In this document: piece after piece, positions 51,146-58,895 of the stretch
Position numbering within the stretch: the stretch's first letter is position 1
Layout: the number at the start of each line of letters is the position of its first letter
Assembly: GCA_026692665.1 (NCBI GenBank)
Contig: JAPLOF010000062.1
Coordinates: 107,755 to 171,754, forward strand
Origin: Planctomycetota bacterium
Lineage (GTDB): Bacteria; Planctomycetota; UBA1135; GCA-002686595
DNA length: 64,000 bases
Direction: 5' to 3'
The notes under the pieces: generated by a model
Database searches by the model: none
What the model was told of the DNA's origin: nothing
The model's input: the letters and a program-made list of their open reading frames with translations, nothing else
Translations under genes and position numbers: made by a program

Positions 51146-52321
51146 TCAGCGCGGCTGCGCCGACTTCGGCGCGACGGCGATGTCGATCGAGAGCTTGAGC
51201 CCGCCGGCCAACGCGAGGTCGCTGCCGCTCTTGCCGGTCGGTCCCTTCAACGCGAGCGCCAATCGGATCTCCTCGGCGCCCGCGAGGCTCAGCGCCTCCG
51301 CGCGGCCGGCGTCGACGTTCCAGCGCAGCTCCCCCTGCCCGCGGAAGGACCACTCGGCGCGTCCGCTCTCCACGACGGTGCCGTCGTAGAGCTCGGGCGG
51401 CGTGAGGTTCGCCTGATTCAGCGCGGTCTGGTCGCGGACGGCGCGCACGTCCACGCGCAACGCGATCCGCGCGATGCCCGCCTCGACGGAGACGAGCTCC
51501 GCGCCGACGGTTCCGGTCACTTCGCCGCCGAACACCTCGAACAACGGACCGCCCACGCCCAACGCGGTCGTGCGCACGAGCAGCGGGTCGGCCCCTTTCG
51601 CGAACCGGATCGGGACGAGCCCACCGTAGGCGAACACCTCGACGAGCCGGGCGGGCGCAACGGTCCACTGGGCCCCGACCTCGACGGGTGCGGCCGGCAG
51701 GAGACACGTGAGCGCGATGTCGGTGAAGAGACGCGGAAGGAACTCCTCGCTGGTCTCCTGGCCGTCGTAGAGCTTTCCGTAGACGTCGCGGGCCGGCACG
51801 TAGCGATGCAGGACGCTCGTTCCGGTCAGCGGAGACCCGCCGTCGAGCGCGATCGTGCGCGGCGCGCCTCCCGGCGGTTGCAGGCGCATGTCGACGTGCA
51901 CGGTGGCGTCCTCCACGACGCGCCGCAGCAGCGTGGCCCGCGGGCCCTCGACCTCGCGGACCTCGTCCGCGAAGCGGAAGGACGTGCGCCCGCCGAGTTC
52001 GATCCCATCCTGCGAGAGTTGCTCCTCGCTCCCGATGCGCGTCGCCATGCGCTGGGCGACCAGGGTGTGATCGAGCACGAAGGCGTGCACGAGACGCTCC
52101 CCGGCCACGGGCCGACGTTGCAGCGCGACGGGACCACTACGCAGCGCGACGGATCCACTGCGCAGCGCGACGGACCCACTGCGCAGGGCCGCGGGCTCGA
52201 CGTTCGCGAGGGTCGGCGCGGCGAGAGACAGGGCGTTCCCCGCCTGGACCTCGGCGCCGCCGCACGTCACCAGGAGCGCCACGGCGCCCGCAAACCAACT
52301 GGAGGATCGGAGCGAGCACAT
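51146..52321 (-). CDS. secreted protein of unknown function with a short heptad repeat
   Basis: A 391-aa exported protein, last gene of the rubrerythrin/MORN run. Signal peptide FAGAVALLVTCGGAEVQA. Residues about 46-67 are three copies of VALRSG(S/P), encoded by a 21-bp tandem DNA repeat. The remainder is a predicted beta-rich domain (ELGGRTSFRFADEVREVEG, VEVGAQWTVAPARLVEVF, GEVTGTVGAELVSVEAG, AEWSFRGQGELRWNVDAGR). No family recognised. The ATG overlaps the stop of the upstream MORN-type gene by one base, implying coupled translation. Confidence 0.72.
   Translation of the reverse strand: MCSLRSSSWFAGAVALLVTCGGAEVQAGNALSLAAPTLANVEPAALRSGSVALRSGSVALRSGPVALQRRPVAGERLVHAFVLDHTLVAQRMATRIGSEEQLSQDGIELGGRTSFRFADEVREVEGPRATLLRRVVEDATVHVDMRLQPPGGAPRTIALDGGSPLTGTSVLHRYVPARDVYGKLYDGQETSEEFLPRLFTDIALTCLLPAAPVEVGAQWTVAPARLVEVFAYGGLVPIRFAKGADPLLVRTTALGVGGPLFEVFGGEVTGTVGAELVSVEAGIARIALRVDVRAVRDQTALNQANLTPPELYDGTVVESGRAEWSFRGQGELRWNVDAGRAEALSLAGAEEIRLALALKGPTGKSGSDLALAGGLKLSIDIAVAPKSAQPR
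52121..52183. repeat. three tandem 21-bp repeats inside the 51146-52321 gene
   Basis: Three 21-bp units beginning CAGCGCGACGG, at 52121-52141, 52142-52162 and 52163-52183. Units two and three differ at one base. They keep the frame and encode the VALRSG(S/P) heptads. Confidence 0.9.
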
Positions 52322-53190
52322 CACGGCTTCTTCTTCCCTTCGGCGTACTCGCCCGAGAGTTCGACGCTCAGGTCGCCCTCCTCCGTCCAAACGCGCCAGG
52401 TCCCGTAGCGCCGTCCGCCACCGAACAGGCCCTCGGATTTCTTGTTCCCGTTCGGCCACCAGTACGTCCAGAGGCCCGTCTCCTTCCCGGACAGGAACGA
52501 GCCCAGGTAGTCGCGCTGGCCGTTCGCGTGGAAGCCGACCCACTCCCCTTCCATCTCGCCGGCGGCGTACGAGCCGAGAGCCTGGATCTCGCCGTTCGAA
52601 TGCCAGCGCGTCCAGGCCCCCTCTTCCTTGTCGTTGGCGAAACGACCGGACCACTCGCGCGTGCCGTCGTCGCGATAGCGCGTCCACGAGCCCGAACGCT
52701 GCCCGCGCCGGTACGTGCCCTCCGAAGCCTTGTCTCCGGTGCCGGGCCTGTAGAAGACCCACTCCCCGTCCTGGAGGTCGAACCGGAACGAGCCGCTGCG
52801 CTGGATCGAGCCCTTGTCGTCCCAGAACGTCCAGGGGCCGGTGCGCAGCCCGCGCTCGTAGGCTCCCTCCGAGGCCTTCGTGCCGTTCGGATGCCACGTG
52901 CTCCAGACCCCGGACCGGTCCCCGTCGGACCACGAGCCCTCGGATTGCTTCGCGCCCGAGCGCGACCAGTAGGTCCAGCGTCCCACGCGCTGATAGTCCC
53001 GGTACTCGCCCTCGTACATCTTCACGCCGTTGTCGTGCCAGGCGGTCCAGGCCCCTGCGCGGCGTCCATCGACGACGGGCCCCGATCGCGACTTCACCCC
53101 GTTCTCGTGGAGGAACGTGACGATCTCGGGAGCCGGTCCCGCGGCCGGAGTCTGCAGGAGGAGGAAGCAGAAATGTGCAAGGGTCGGCAT
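52321..53190 (-). CDS. secreted MORN-variant (YwqK-like) repeat protein
   Basis: A 289-aa protein made of about eleven repeats with a 23-residue period. The pattern is GxWxxWHxNGxKxxEGxYxxGxRxG, for example HPNGTKASEGAYERGLRTG. The start has a hydrophobic stretch (LAHFCFLLLQTPAAG) that may be a weak signal peptide. This repeat class (MORN_2) is often annotated as YwqK-family antitoxin, but no toxin lies nearby and the arrangement suggests a surface or periplasmic beta-sheet scaffold. It lies 120 bases downstream of a second such gene. Confidence 0.85.
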   Translation of the reverse strand: MPTLAHFCFLLLQTPAAGPAPEIVTFLHENGVKSRSGPVVDGRRAGAWTAWHDNGVKMYEGEYRDYQRVGRWTYWSRSGAKQSEGSWSDGDRSGVWSTWHPNGTKASEGAYERGLRTGPWTFWDDKGSIQRSGSFRFDLQDGEWVFYRPGTGDKASEGTYRRGQRSGSWTRYRDDGTREWSGRFANDKEEGAWTRWHSNGEIQALGSYAAGEMEGEWVGFHANGQRDYLGSFLSGKETGLWTYWWPNGNKKSEGLFGGGRRYGTWRVWTEEGDLSVELSGEYAEGKKKP

Positions 53191-53310
53191 GCCGGCTCCA
53201 GGTTAGCTCACGCGGCGCGCGATTCCGCTGTGGGCGGTGCGGCAATCCGCGCTCCGAAGGAACCGCGGCCCGCTCGGACCGGGGGATGCACGCGCGGTCC
53301 CCGCGGCCGC

Positions 53311-54138
53311 TCACGAGCCATCGCGCCCATCCAGTCCCGACAGGCGGACATCGTCCGAATACACGCCGGTGCGCCGTCCATCGAGCGATCCGTCCGCGTG
53401 CCAGAAGCGCCAGGGGCCCTGCTGCATTCCGCCGCGGAACTCGCCTTCCGACTGGCGTTGACCGGTCTCGTACCACGCGCTCCACCAGCCCTCGAGGACG
53501 TCGTCGACGAACGTGCCCTCCGCGCGGCGCTCGCCGTTCGCGTGCCACAGCGTCCACAGGTGATTGCGCCGCCCGGCCTGGTAATCGCCCACCGCGGCGC
53601 GAACACCGTTCGGATGCCAGTTCGTCCACACGCCTTCCCGCGCGCCGGCGCAGTACTCGCCCTGCGCCAGGTCCGTGCCTCCGGGATGCCACGCGTGCCA
53701 GGCCCCCTCGAGTTCGCCGCCAACCCACGTGCTCTCGGAGCTCCGCTTCTGGTTCCGATGCCAGGCGTGCCAGGCTCCGACGCGCAGGCCTTCGGCGTAC
53801 TCGCCGCGCTGGGCGAGAGTTCCGTTGTCGTGATGGAAGGTCCACGGGCCGTGCGCACGGCCAGCCCGGTAGGTCCCGCTCGCGCGTTCACGGCCGTCGC
53901 TCCGAATCACGGTCCAGGGTCCCGTTCGCGCTCCCTGCTCGAACGCCCCCTGCGCGCGGCGCGCGCCGTTCGCGTGGAAGCGCGTGCACCACCCCTGGCG
54001 CACACCGGCTTCGTGCTCGCACTCGGCGAGCTTCCGGCCCGCGCGCGTGAACGTCGTCCACGTGCCGGATCGCTGGCCCTGGACCAGGGGCCCCTGCGCG
54101 GAGCGACTGCCGTCGGTACGCCGGACGACGTGGAGCAT
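53311..54138 (-). CDS. MORN-variant (YwqK-like) repeat protein, no signal peptide
   Basis: A 275-aa protein with about eleven repeats like those of its neighbours, e.g. HANGARRAQGAFEQGARTG and HPGGTDLAQGEYCAGAREG. Unlike its two neighbours it starts directly with repeats (MLHVVRRTDGSRSAQG), so it is probably cytoplasmic unless the start is wrong; no better in-frame ATG or GTG exists between it and the gene 17 bases upstream. Middle of three tandem paralogues, apparently born by duplication. Confidence 0.82.
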   Translation of the reverse strand: MLHVVRRTDGSRSAQGPLVQGQRSGTWTTFTRAGRKLAECEHEAGVRQGWCTRFHANGARRAQGAFEQGARTGPWTVIRSDGRERASGTYRAGRAHGPWTFHHDNGTLAQRGEYAEGLRVGAWHAWHRNQKRSSESTWVGGELEGAWHAWHPGGTDLAQGEYCAGAREGVWTNWHPNGVRAAVGDYQAGRRNHLWTLWHANGERRAEGTFVDDVLEGWWSAWYETGQRQSEGEFRGGMQQGPWRFWHADGSLDGRRTGVYSDDVRLSGLDGRDGS

Positions 54139-54155
54139 GGCGCGAACCGCCGCGG

Positions 54156-55241
54156 TCAGTCCGCGACCTTCTTGTCGTCGCGGTACGTGCCGCTCCACTC
54201 CGGATCGCGCGTTCCATCGGCCTTCCAGTAGCCCCAGAGTCCTTCGCGCTTGCCGGACTTCATGGTGCCCTCGATCTGGAGCGTGCCGTTCTCGAACCAG
54301 TAGCGGACCGGCCCGTCCTGCACCCCGTCCGCGAAGGAGATCTCGCTCTTCTGGACCCCGTCCGCGTACCACTCGCGCGCGACGCCGTGCGCCTTGCCCG
54401 CGACGTAGCGGCCCTCGGACACGACCTTCCCGGCGGCGTTCGTGATGCGGCGCGTACCCTGCAGCAGCCCGTTCGCGAAATCCTCCTCGATCCGCTGCCG
54501 CGCCTCGTCCACGCGCAGCCACGGACCGTCCTCTCGTCCGGCGCGGTAGCGACCACGGGCCGTGAGCGCGCCATCGGGGCCGTACTCGACCCAATCGCCG
54601 TCGCGCTGCCCGTCGGCGTAGCGGCCGCGCGAGAGGACACGACCGTCGCGGCCGCACTGCACGGCATCGCCGTGTTGCCGGCCGTTCTTCCATTCCGTGA
54701 TCGAGCGCAGGGCGCCCGTTTGAAACCACTCCACGGATCGCCCGTGGTACGTGCCGCCGGAGTACTCGCGCACGAGCCTCGGGATCCCGTCCTCGAACCA
54801 CGTCGTCCACGTGCCCTCGCGCAGGTCGGCGACCCACGTGCCGGACCTCATCTGGTATCCGCTGGCGTACCACTCCTCGACCAGGCCGTCCTGCTTGCCG
54901 TTGCGCCACGTGCGCGCGAGCGCGAGCCCGCCGTTGTCGTGCCAGCGCAGCTCGGGGCCGTGGTCGATCTGGGTGCCGGCCCGCACGTAGGTCGCGCGCA
55001 ACGGCGCACCGTCCTCGCCCTTGCGCAGGATCCGTTCCACGGGCAGACCCTCGAACGTCGCGAGGAGATCGGGGAGCGGTCGGGGCGCGGCCTGGCTCGC
55101 ACGCGCGGGCGGGGCGAGCACCGGCGCCGGCGGGGCCGTGTCCTCGCGCGCGACGGTGGCCGCGGCCGCTCCGTCGCCCTGCGGGCGCATCGGAAAGGGC
55201 TCGAGAGCCATGCAGACGAGGAGAAGTGCGCCGAGGTTCAT
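54156..55241 (-). CDS. MORN-variant (YwqK-like) repeat protein with N-terminal signal
   Basis: A 361-aa protein. The ATG at 55241 gives MNLGALLLVCMALEP, a probable signal or anchor, followed by an Ala/Pro-rich linker (about 20-60) and about eleven 23-residue repeats, e.g. HDNGGLALARTWRNGKQDG and FENGTLQIEGTMKSGKREG. It overlaps the DUF3501 stop by 4 bases (ATGA), tying the MORN array to the rubrerythrin/Fe-S unit. An upstream in-frame ATG (55325) lies inside DUF3501 and is rejected. Confidence 0.85.
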   Translation of the reverse strand: MNLGALLLVCMALEPFPMRPQGDGAAAATVAREDTAPPAPVLAPPARASQAAPRPLPDLLATFEGLPVERILRKGEDGAPLRATYVRAGTQIDHGPELRWHDNGGLALARTWRNGKQDGLVEEWYASGYQMRSGTWVADLREGTWTTWFEDGIPRLVREYSGGTYHGRSVEWFQTGALRSITEWKNGRQHGDAVQCGRDGRVLSRGRYADGQRDGDWVEYGPDGALTARGRYRAGREDGPWLRVDEARQRIEEDFANGLLQGTRRITNAAGKVVSEGRYVAGKAHGVAREWYADGVQKSEISFADGVQDGPVRYWFENGTLQIEGTMKSGKREGLWGYWKADGTRDPEWSGTYRDDKKVAD

Positions 55242-55798
55242 GCGTCGGGTCCGAGATCGTGGGACAGGGCGGCGCGCTGGCCTGGCTGGAGAGCGGTCTC
55301 CGCGCTCGCGCCGGGGAGATCGCAACCCACCGCGATGGGGAGTCCTCCGCCGACGTCGAATTTGAGGTACTGCACGGAGGAGAGACGGCCCCGGCCGCGC
55401 TGGCGCTCGTCGACCCGGGCACGAGCCAGGCGTCCGTCGTCGAGCCGTACGTAGAGGTGCTCGGGGAGTTGGAGCCAGGCGACCAGGAGCCGCTCGCGCT
55501 CGGCGGCGTCCTCGATCCCGACCAGCAGCGTGCAGCCCAGGACTCCCGGGCCTCCGAGCAGCTCGTTGTACGTGTCGATCTCGTGCTGCACGTCCGACTC
55601 GCGAACGATGCGTTCGATGCGCAGCATCTCGTGGATCTGGTGGCGGACCGTCGCCGTGTTCTCGAACAGGAACGTGAGGTGCTCGCCGACTTGCACGCGG
55701 CGCACGTCCTTCTCCGCGAGAGCTCGCGGTCGGAGCACGTCGCGGCGCTCGCCGTAGGTCACGTGGTCCAGGACCTCTTCGCGGCGGACGCGCTTCAC
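55238..55798 (-). CDS. DUF3501 family protein
   Basis: A 186-aa protein matching DUF3501: REEVLDHVTYGERRDVLRPR, then VGEHLTFLFENTATVRHQIHEML, HEIDTYNELLGG, LGCTLLVGIEDAAERERLL and RLSSVQYLKFDV. From memory, the family is found next to rubrerythrin and a heterodisulfide-reductase-like Fe-S protein in other bacteria, as here, but its function is unknown. GTG start overlapping the Fe-S gene (GTGA) and ATGA overlap with the first MORN gene show strong translational coupling on both sides. Confidence 0.9.
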   Translation of the reverse strand: MKRVRREEVLDHVTYGERRDVLRPRALAEKDVRRVQVGEHLTFLFENTATVRHQIHEMLRIERIVRESDVQHEIDTYNELLGGPGVLGCTLLVGIEDAAERERLLVAWLQLPEHLYVRLDDGRLARARVDERQRGRGRLSSVQYLKFDVGGGLPIAVGCDLPGASAETALQPGQRAALSHDLGPDA

Positions 55799-57165
55799 GG
55801 AGCGCCTCCCGGCCCGCGTTCCTGGGTCGGCGCGGACGGGAACGGGTCGCCGCGGTAGGCCCGCGCCAGGATCGACATCGGATGCATCGGCTTCGTGCCC
55901 GCGTGCTGCTGGAACTGCAGCGCGGCGAGGGGGCAGTCGGTCGACCACGTGCTCGCCGACGGAGCCTGCATGCCCTCGAACGCGCGCGCGCCGGCGCGCT
56001 GGCTCGGCTCGAAACCCTCGACCGTCATCGCGTACGTGCCATCGTGACCGCAGCACTCCATCACGGGCACCACCCGGGCGCCGAGCACCTTCTTGAAGAG
56101 GTCGCGCGCGCGGAAACCGATCGACTGCGCGCGCAGGTGGCAGGGCGCGTGGTAGGCGATCGGTCCGTCGGGCTTCGACCGCACGTCGGTGCGGAAGCGC
56201 GGCTCGTCGCGGATCGACCAGAGCAGCTCGCACGGATCGGCGACCAGCCCGGACAAGGCCACGGCACGTTCGCGGTCGCGGCCCTCGAGAAGTTCGGGCC
56301 ACTCGCGCCGCAGCATCATGGAGCAGGTCGGGTTGATGGCGACGACGCGTGAACCCGCGACGACGAAGGGCTCGAGGACGTCGAGCGTCTGGCGCGCGCG
56401 CGCGCGCAGCGTGTCGAGATCGCCGTGCTCCCAGGCCGGCATCCCGCAGCAGGCGAGTCCTTGGACGCAGCGGACGCCGATCCCGTTGTGCTCCAGGACC
56501 TCCACCGTGTCGCGACCGATCTCGGGCTCGTTGTTCTGCACGAAACAGGTCGGGAACAGCACCGCTTCGGCGGGCGGCGCGGCGGCGACCTTGCCCTGGC
56601 TCACGGCCCAGCGTTCAAAGGTGCGCGGCGCGAAGTCGGGGAGCAGCTTGTCGCGGTGGACGCCGAGCACCTTCTCCAGGAACCAGCGGTGCGCGCCGAC
56701 GCGGTTCATGGCGTTCGCGAGTCCCAGGCTGGCGCGCGCCGCGCGGCCGGCCAGGTCGGGATCCCCGAGGACGCGGTCGCGCAAAGAGGGCCCGCGCCGC
56801 CGCTCCCGTTGGGCCTTCCAGCGGTGCACGAGCTTCGGGAAGTCGAGCTGGAACGCGTGCTTCTCGCGCGGCGTGTACGGGCACTGGACCTCGCACAATT
56901 TGCACTGGAAGCAGGCGTCCATCACCTGCTCCGTGATCTCGGGCGCGAGACGCCGCGGGTCCGGCTCCTCCTGCGCGTCGATCGCGCGGAAGAGGATCGG
57001 GAAGCTGTCGCAGTACTTGAAGCACATGCGACAGCCGTGGCAGATCTCGAACGCGCGCTCGACCTCGCCGCGCAGGGCGCGCTCGTCCCAGTAGCGCGGG
57101 TCGGAGGGGTCGAACGTATGCCCCTCCGTGGGCGCGTACGAGATCGTCGGTTCGGATCCGCTCAC
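55795..57165 (-). CDS. CCG-domain Fe-S oxidoreductase (HdrD/GlpC-like)
   Basis: A 456-aa cytoplasmic or membrane-associated protein. Two [4Fe-4S] motifs occur at Cys42/45/48/52 (CHGCRMCFKYC) and Cys85/88/91/95 (CFQCKLCEVQCP). Two CCG-type Cys-rich domains (LACCGMPAWEHGD and VMECCGHDGTYAM) may hold a non-cubane cluster or a substrate-binding metal site. The design matches heterodisulfide reductase subunit D/GlpC/LutA-type electron carriers. It probably passes electrons to rubrerythrin, encoded 12 bases upstream, for peroxide reduction (inference). Confidence 0.92.
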   Translation of the reverse strand: MSGSEPTISYAPTEGHTFDPSDPRYWDERALRGEVERAFEICHGCRMCFKYCDSFPILFRAIDAQEEPDPRRLAPEITEQVMDACFQCKLCEVQCPYTPREKHAFQLDFPKLVHRWKAQRERRRGPSLRDRVLGDPDLAGRAARASLGLANAMNRVGAHRWFLEKVLGVHRDKLLPDFAPRTFERWAVSQGKVAAAPPAEAVLFPTCFVQNNEPEIGRDTVEVLEHNGIGVRCVQGLACCGMPAWEHGDLDTLRARARQTLDVLEPFVVAGSRVVAINPTCSMMLRREWPELLEGRDRERAVALSGLVADPCELLWSIRDEPRFRTDVRSKPDGPIAYHAPCHLRAQSIGFRARDLFKKVLGARVVPVMECCGHDGTYAMTVEGFEPSQRAGARAFEGMQAPSASTWSTDCPLAALQFQQHAGTKPMHPMSILARAYRGDPFPSAPTQERGPGGAP

Positions 57166-57177
57166 GGCGGCCGCGCG

Positions 57178-57597
57178 TCAGGAGATCGACTTGAGCAGGT
57201 TGGCGAACTTGCCGGCGTGCGACTTCTCGGCCTTCGCCAGGGTCTCGAACCAGTCGGCGATCTCGGAGAAGCCCTCTTGGCGCGCGGCCTTGGCCATGCC
57301 CGGGTACATGTCGGTGTACTCGTGCGTCTCGCCCGCGACGGCCGCGGCGAGGTTCTGTTCCGTGGAGCCGAAGGGCATGTCGGTGGCCGGATCCCCGGCC
57401 TTCTTCAGGTAGTCCAGGTGACCGTGCGCGTGCCCGGTCTCGCCCTCGGCCGTGTCGCGGAAGTTGCCCGCGATCTCCGGGTAGCCCTCCACGTCCGCGA
57501 TCTTCGCGAAGTAGAGGTACCGGCGGTTCGCCTGGCTCTCGCCGGCGAACGCAGCCTTCAGGTTGTGGTGGGTCTTCGAGCCCTTGAGTTCGGCCAT
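57178..57597 (-). CDS. rubrerythrin (di-iron domain only)
   Basis: A 139-aa four-helix-bundle protein that binds a non-haem di-iron site and reduces hydrogen peroxide. Glu20 (FAGESQANRRYLYFA), Glu53/His56 (EGETGHAHGH), then the second pair AGETHEYTDMYP and AEKSHAGKF supply the ligands. The C-terminal rubredoxin domain of classical rubrerythrin is absent, so an outside electron donor is needed, plausibly the Fe-S oxidoreductase encoded next. GAGGA precedes the ATG by 10 bases, one of the few clear ribosome binding sites here. Confidence 0.93.
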   Translation of the reverse strand: MAELKGSKTHHNLKAAFAGESQANRRYLYFAKIADVEGYPEIAGNFRDTAEGETGHAHGHLDYLKKAGDPATDMPFGSTEQNLAAAVAGETHEYTDMYPGMAKAARQEGFSEIADWFETLAKAEKSHAGKFANLLKSIS

Positions 57598-57735
57598 GGA
57601 CGCAATCCTCGGATCAGCGGAGGGGAATCGAACGCGGCGCAGCGCAGCCGGCCGCCAAGAGACTGCGGCCAGGACGCCGATCGATCAAGGGGCCGGACGC
57701 CTTCCCCACGCATCCCGGATTTCCGGAGCGCGCGC

Positions 57736-57987
57736 TCAGGCGAGGCGCCGCTCGATCGAGGACATCGCGGCCGCGGCCGCGTTGCACAGATCGCCGTCGT
57801 CGTCGTGGAGCAGGTCCATGAGCGCCGGCACGGCGGCCTGCGCCGGCGGCCCGATCTTCGCCAGCGCGTGGCAGGCGGCGGTCTTCTGGCGGGCGTCGCC
57901 CGATCCGAGCTGCGCGATGAGCGCGCGGACCTCGGCCGAAGGCGTCGCGTCCGCTTCCTTCTTCTTGAAGAGGTCGAAGAGTCCCAT
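57736..57987 (-). CDS. small HEAT-repeat protein, 83 aa
   Basis: Starts MGLFDLFKKK and continues into two HEAT-like helical repeats (ALIAQLGSGDARQKTAACHALAKIG and AQAAVPALMDLLHDDDGDLCNAAAAA; described in parts). Such short HEAT modules usually mediate protein contacts; no partner can be named. An in-frame ATG three codons upstream exists, but a TAGGAT box 7 bases before 57987 supports this start and a leaderless mRNA. Confidence 0.75.
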   Translation of the reverse strand: MGLFDLFKKKEADATPSAEVRALIAQLGSGDARQKTAACHALAKIGPPAQAAVPALMDLLHDDDGDLCNAAAAAMSSIERRLA

Positions 57988-57994
57988 GGGCGAC

Positions 57995-58000
57995 ATCCTA
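57995..58000 (-). promoter_or_regulatory. TANNNT box 7 bases before the HEAT-repeat gene
   Basis: The minus strand reads CCGCTAGGATGTCGCCC before the ATG at 57987, with no ribosome binding site. The box is inside the 62-base gap behind the DUF72 gene. Confidence 0.42.
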
Positions 58001-58049
58001 GCGGACGGGCGCTCCCGGCGTCAGCGGGTCCCGGAGTCCCGGCCAGGAG

Positions 58050-58895
58050 TCAGGCCGTTCCGAGCCGATCGCCGAGCCGCCGGGCCAGGTCCCGGATCGT
58101 GGCCGGACCGTGACCGGCGTAATGGTTGTTGGCGTAGGCGAACGTCTCGCGCGTCCGTGGGACGATCGAAGCGAGGAGGTCCGCCCAGCGCTCGAGCTTC
58201 TCGCCCTGGTCGAGCACGAGGGCATCGAACGTGGTCGTGCGCTCCTCGACGGCCTTCCGGTCGCCGATCAGCCGTGCGTAGGCGAAGTCGGCCGTCAGGA
58301 GGTCGTGCTCGCGCGCGAGGTCCGCCGGATGCGGCATGTAGACCAGGTCCACGAGGACGAACGCGACGCCGTGCGATTTGAGGAGCGCGAGCAGATCCGG
58401 TCCGACCCAGGCCTTGTTGCGCACCTCCACGCCGTAGCGGAAGTCGCGTGGCAGGCGTTCGAGGAACGGACCGAGCCGAGCCAGGAACGGCGCGAGTCCC
58501 GTGAAGGCCGTGCGATTGAAATACGGGAACTGCAGCACGAGCGGACCGGCGCGATCGCCGAGCTCGCGCATGGCCTCGAGGAAGCGGTCGACTTCGGGGC
58601 CGACGTGCTCCGGAGCGAGGACCTTGGACCCGTCCGGGTGCTGTCCTTCCCCCGCGTGGACGATCGACCGCGGGAACTTCGCCGAGAGAGTGAAACCCGC
58701 GGGCGTCTTCGCCCGCCATCCGCGCACGAGGGACGCGCTCGGAACCCGGTAGTACGTCGTGTCGGCCTCCACCGTCGAGAACTGCGTCGCGTACAGGCTC
58801 AGCATGTCGGCCGGTTTCGTGCCGGGCGGATAGAAGGGTCCGATCCAACCCTTCTCGGACCAGCTCGACGTTCCGTATCGGAACCGGTCGCTCAC
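58050..58895 (-). CDS. DUF72 family protein (YecE-like)
   Basis: A 281-aa TIM-barrel-like protein of the DUF72/YecE family. It shows the typical YGTSSWSEKGWIGPFYPPGTK start, FSTVEADTTYYRVP, PAGFTLSAKFPRSIVH, GPLVLQFPYFN and the C-terminal TFAYANNHYAGHGPATI. The biochemical role of the family is unproven. The GTG start overlaps the ABC-exporter stop by 4 bases. Confidence 0.92.
   Translation of the reverse strand: MSDRFRYGTSSWSEKGWIGPFYPPGTKPADMLSLYATQFSTVEADTTYYRVPSASLVRGWRAKTPAGFTLSAKFPRSIVHAGEGQHPDGSKVLAPEHVGPEVDRFLEAMRELGDRAGPLVLQFPYFNRTAFTGLAPFLARLGPFLERLPRDFRYGVEVRNKAWVGPDLLALLKSHGVAFVLVDLVYMPHPADLAREHDLLTADFAYARLIGDRKAVEERTTTFDALVLDQGEKLERWADLLASIVPRTRETFAYANNHYAGHGPATIRDLARRLGDRLGTA

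Noticed and set aside
52321..55241. Toxin-antitoxin system suggested by the YwqK antitoxin name
   Set aside because: Three antitoxin-like repeat genes stand in a row, two with signal sequences, and no candidate toxin lies next to any of them.
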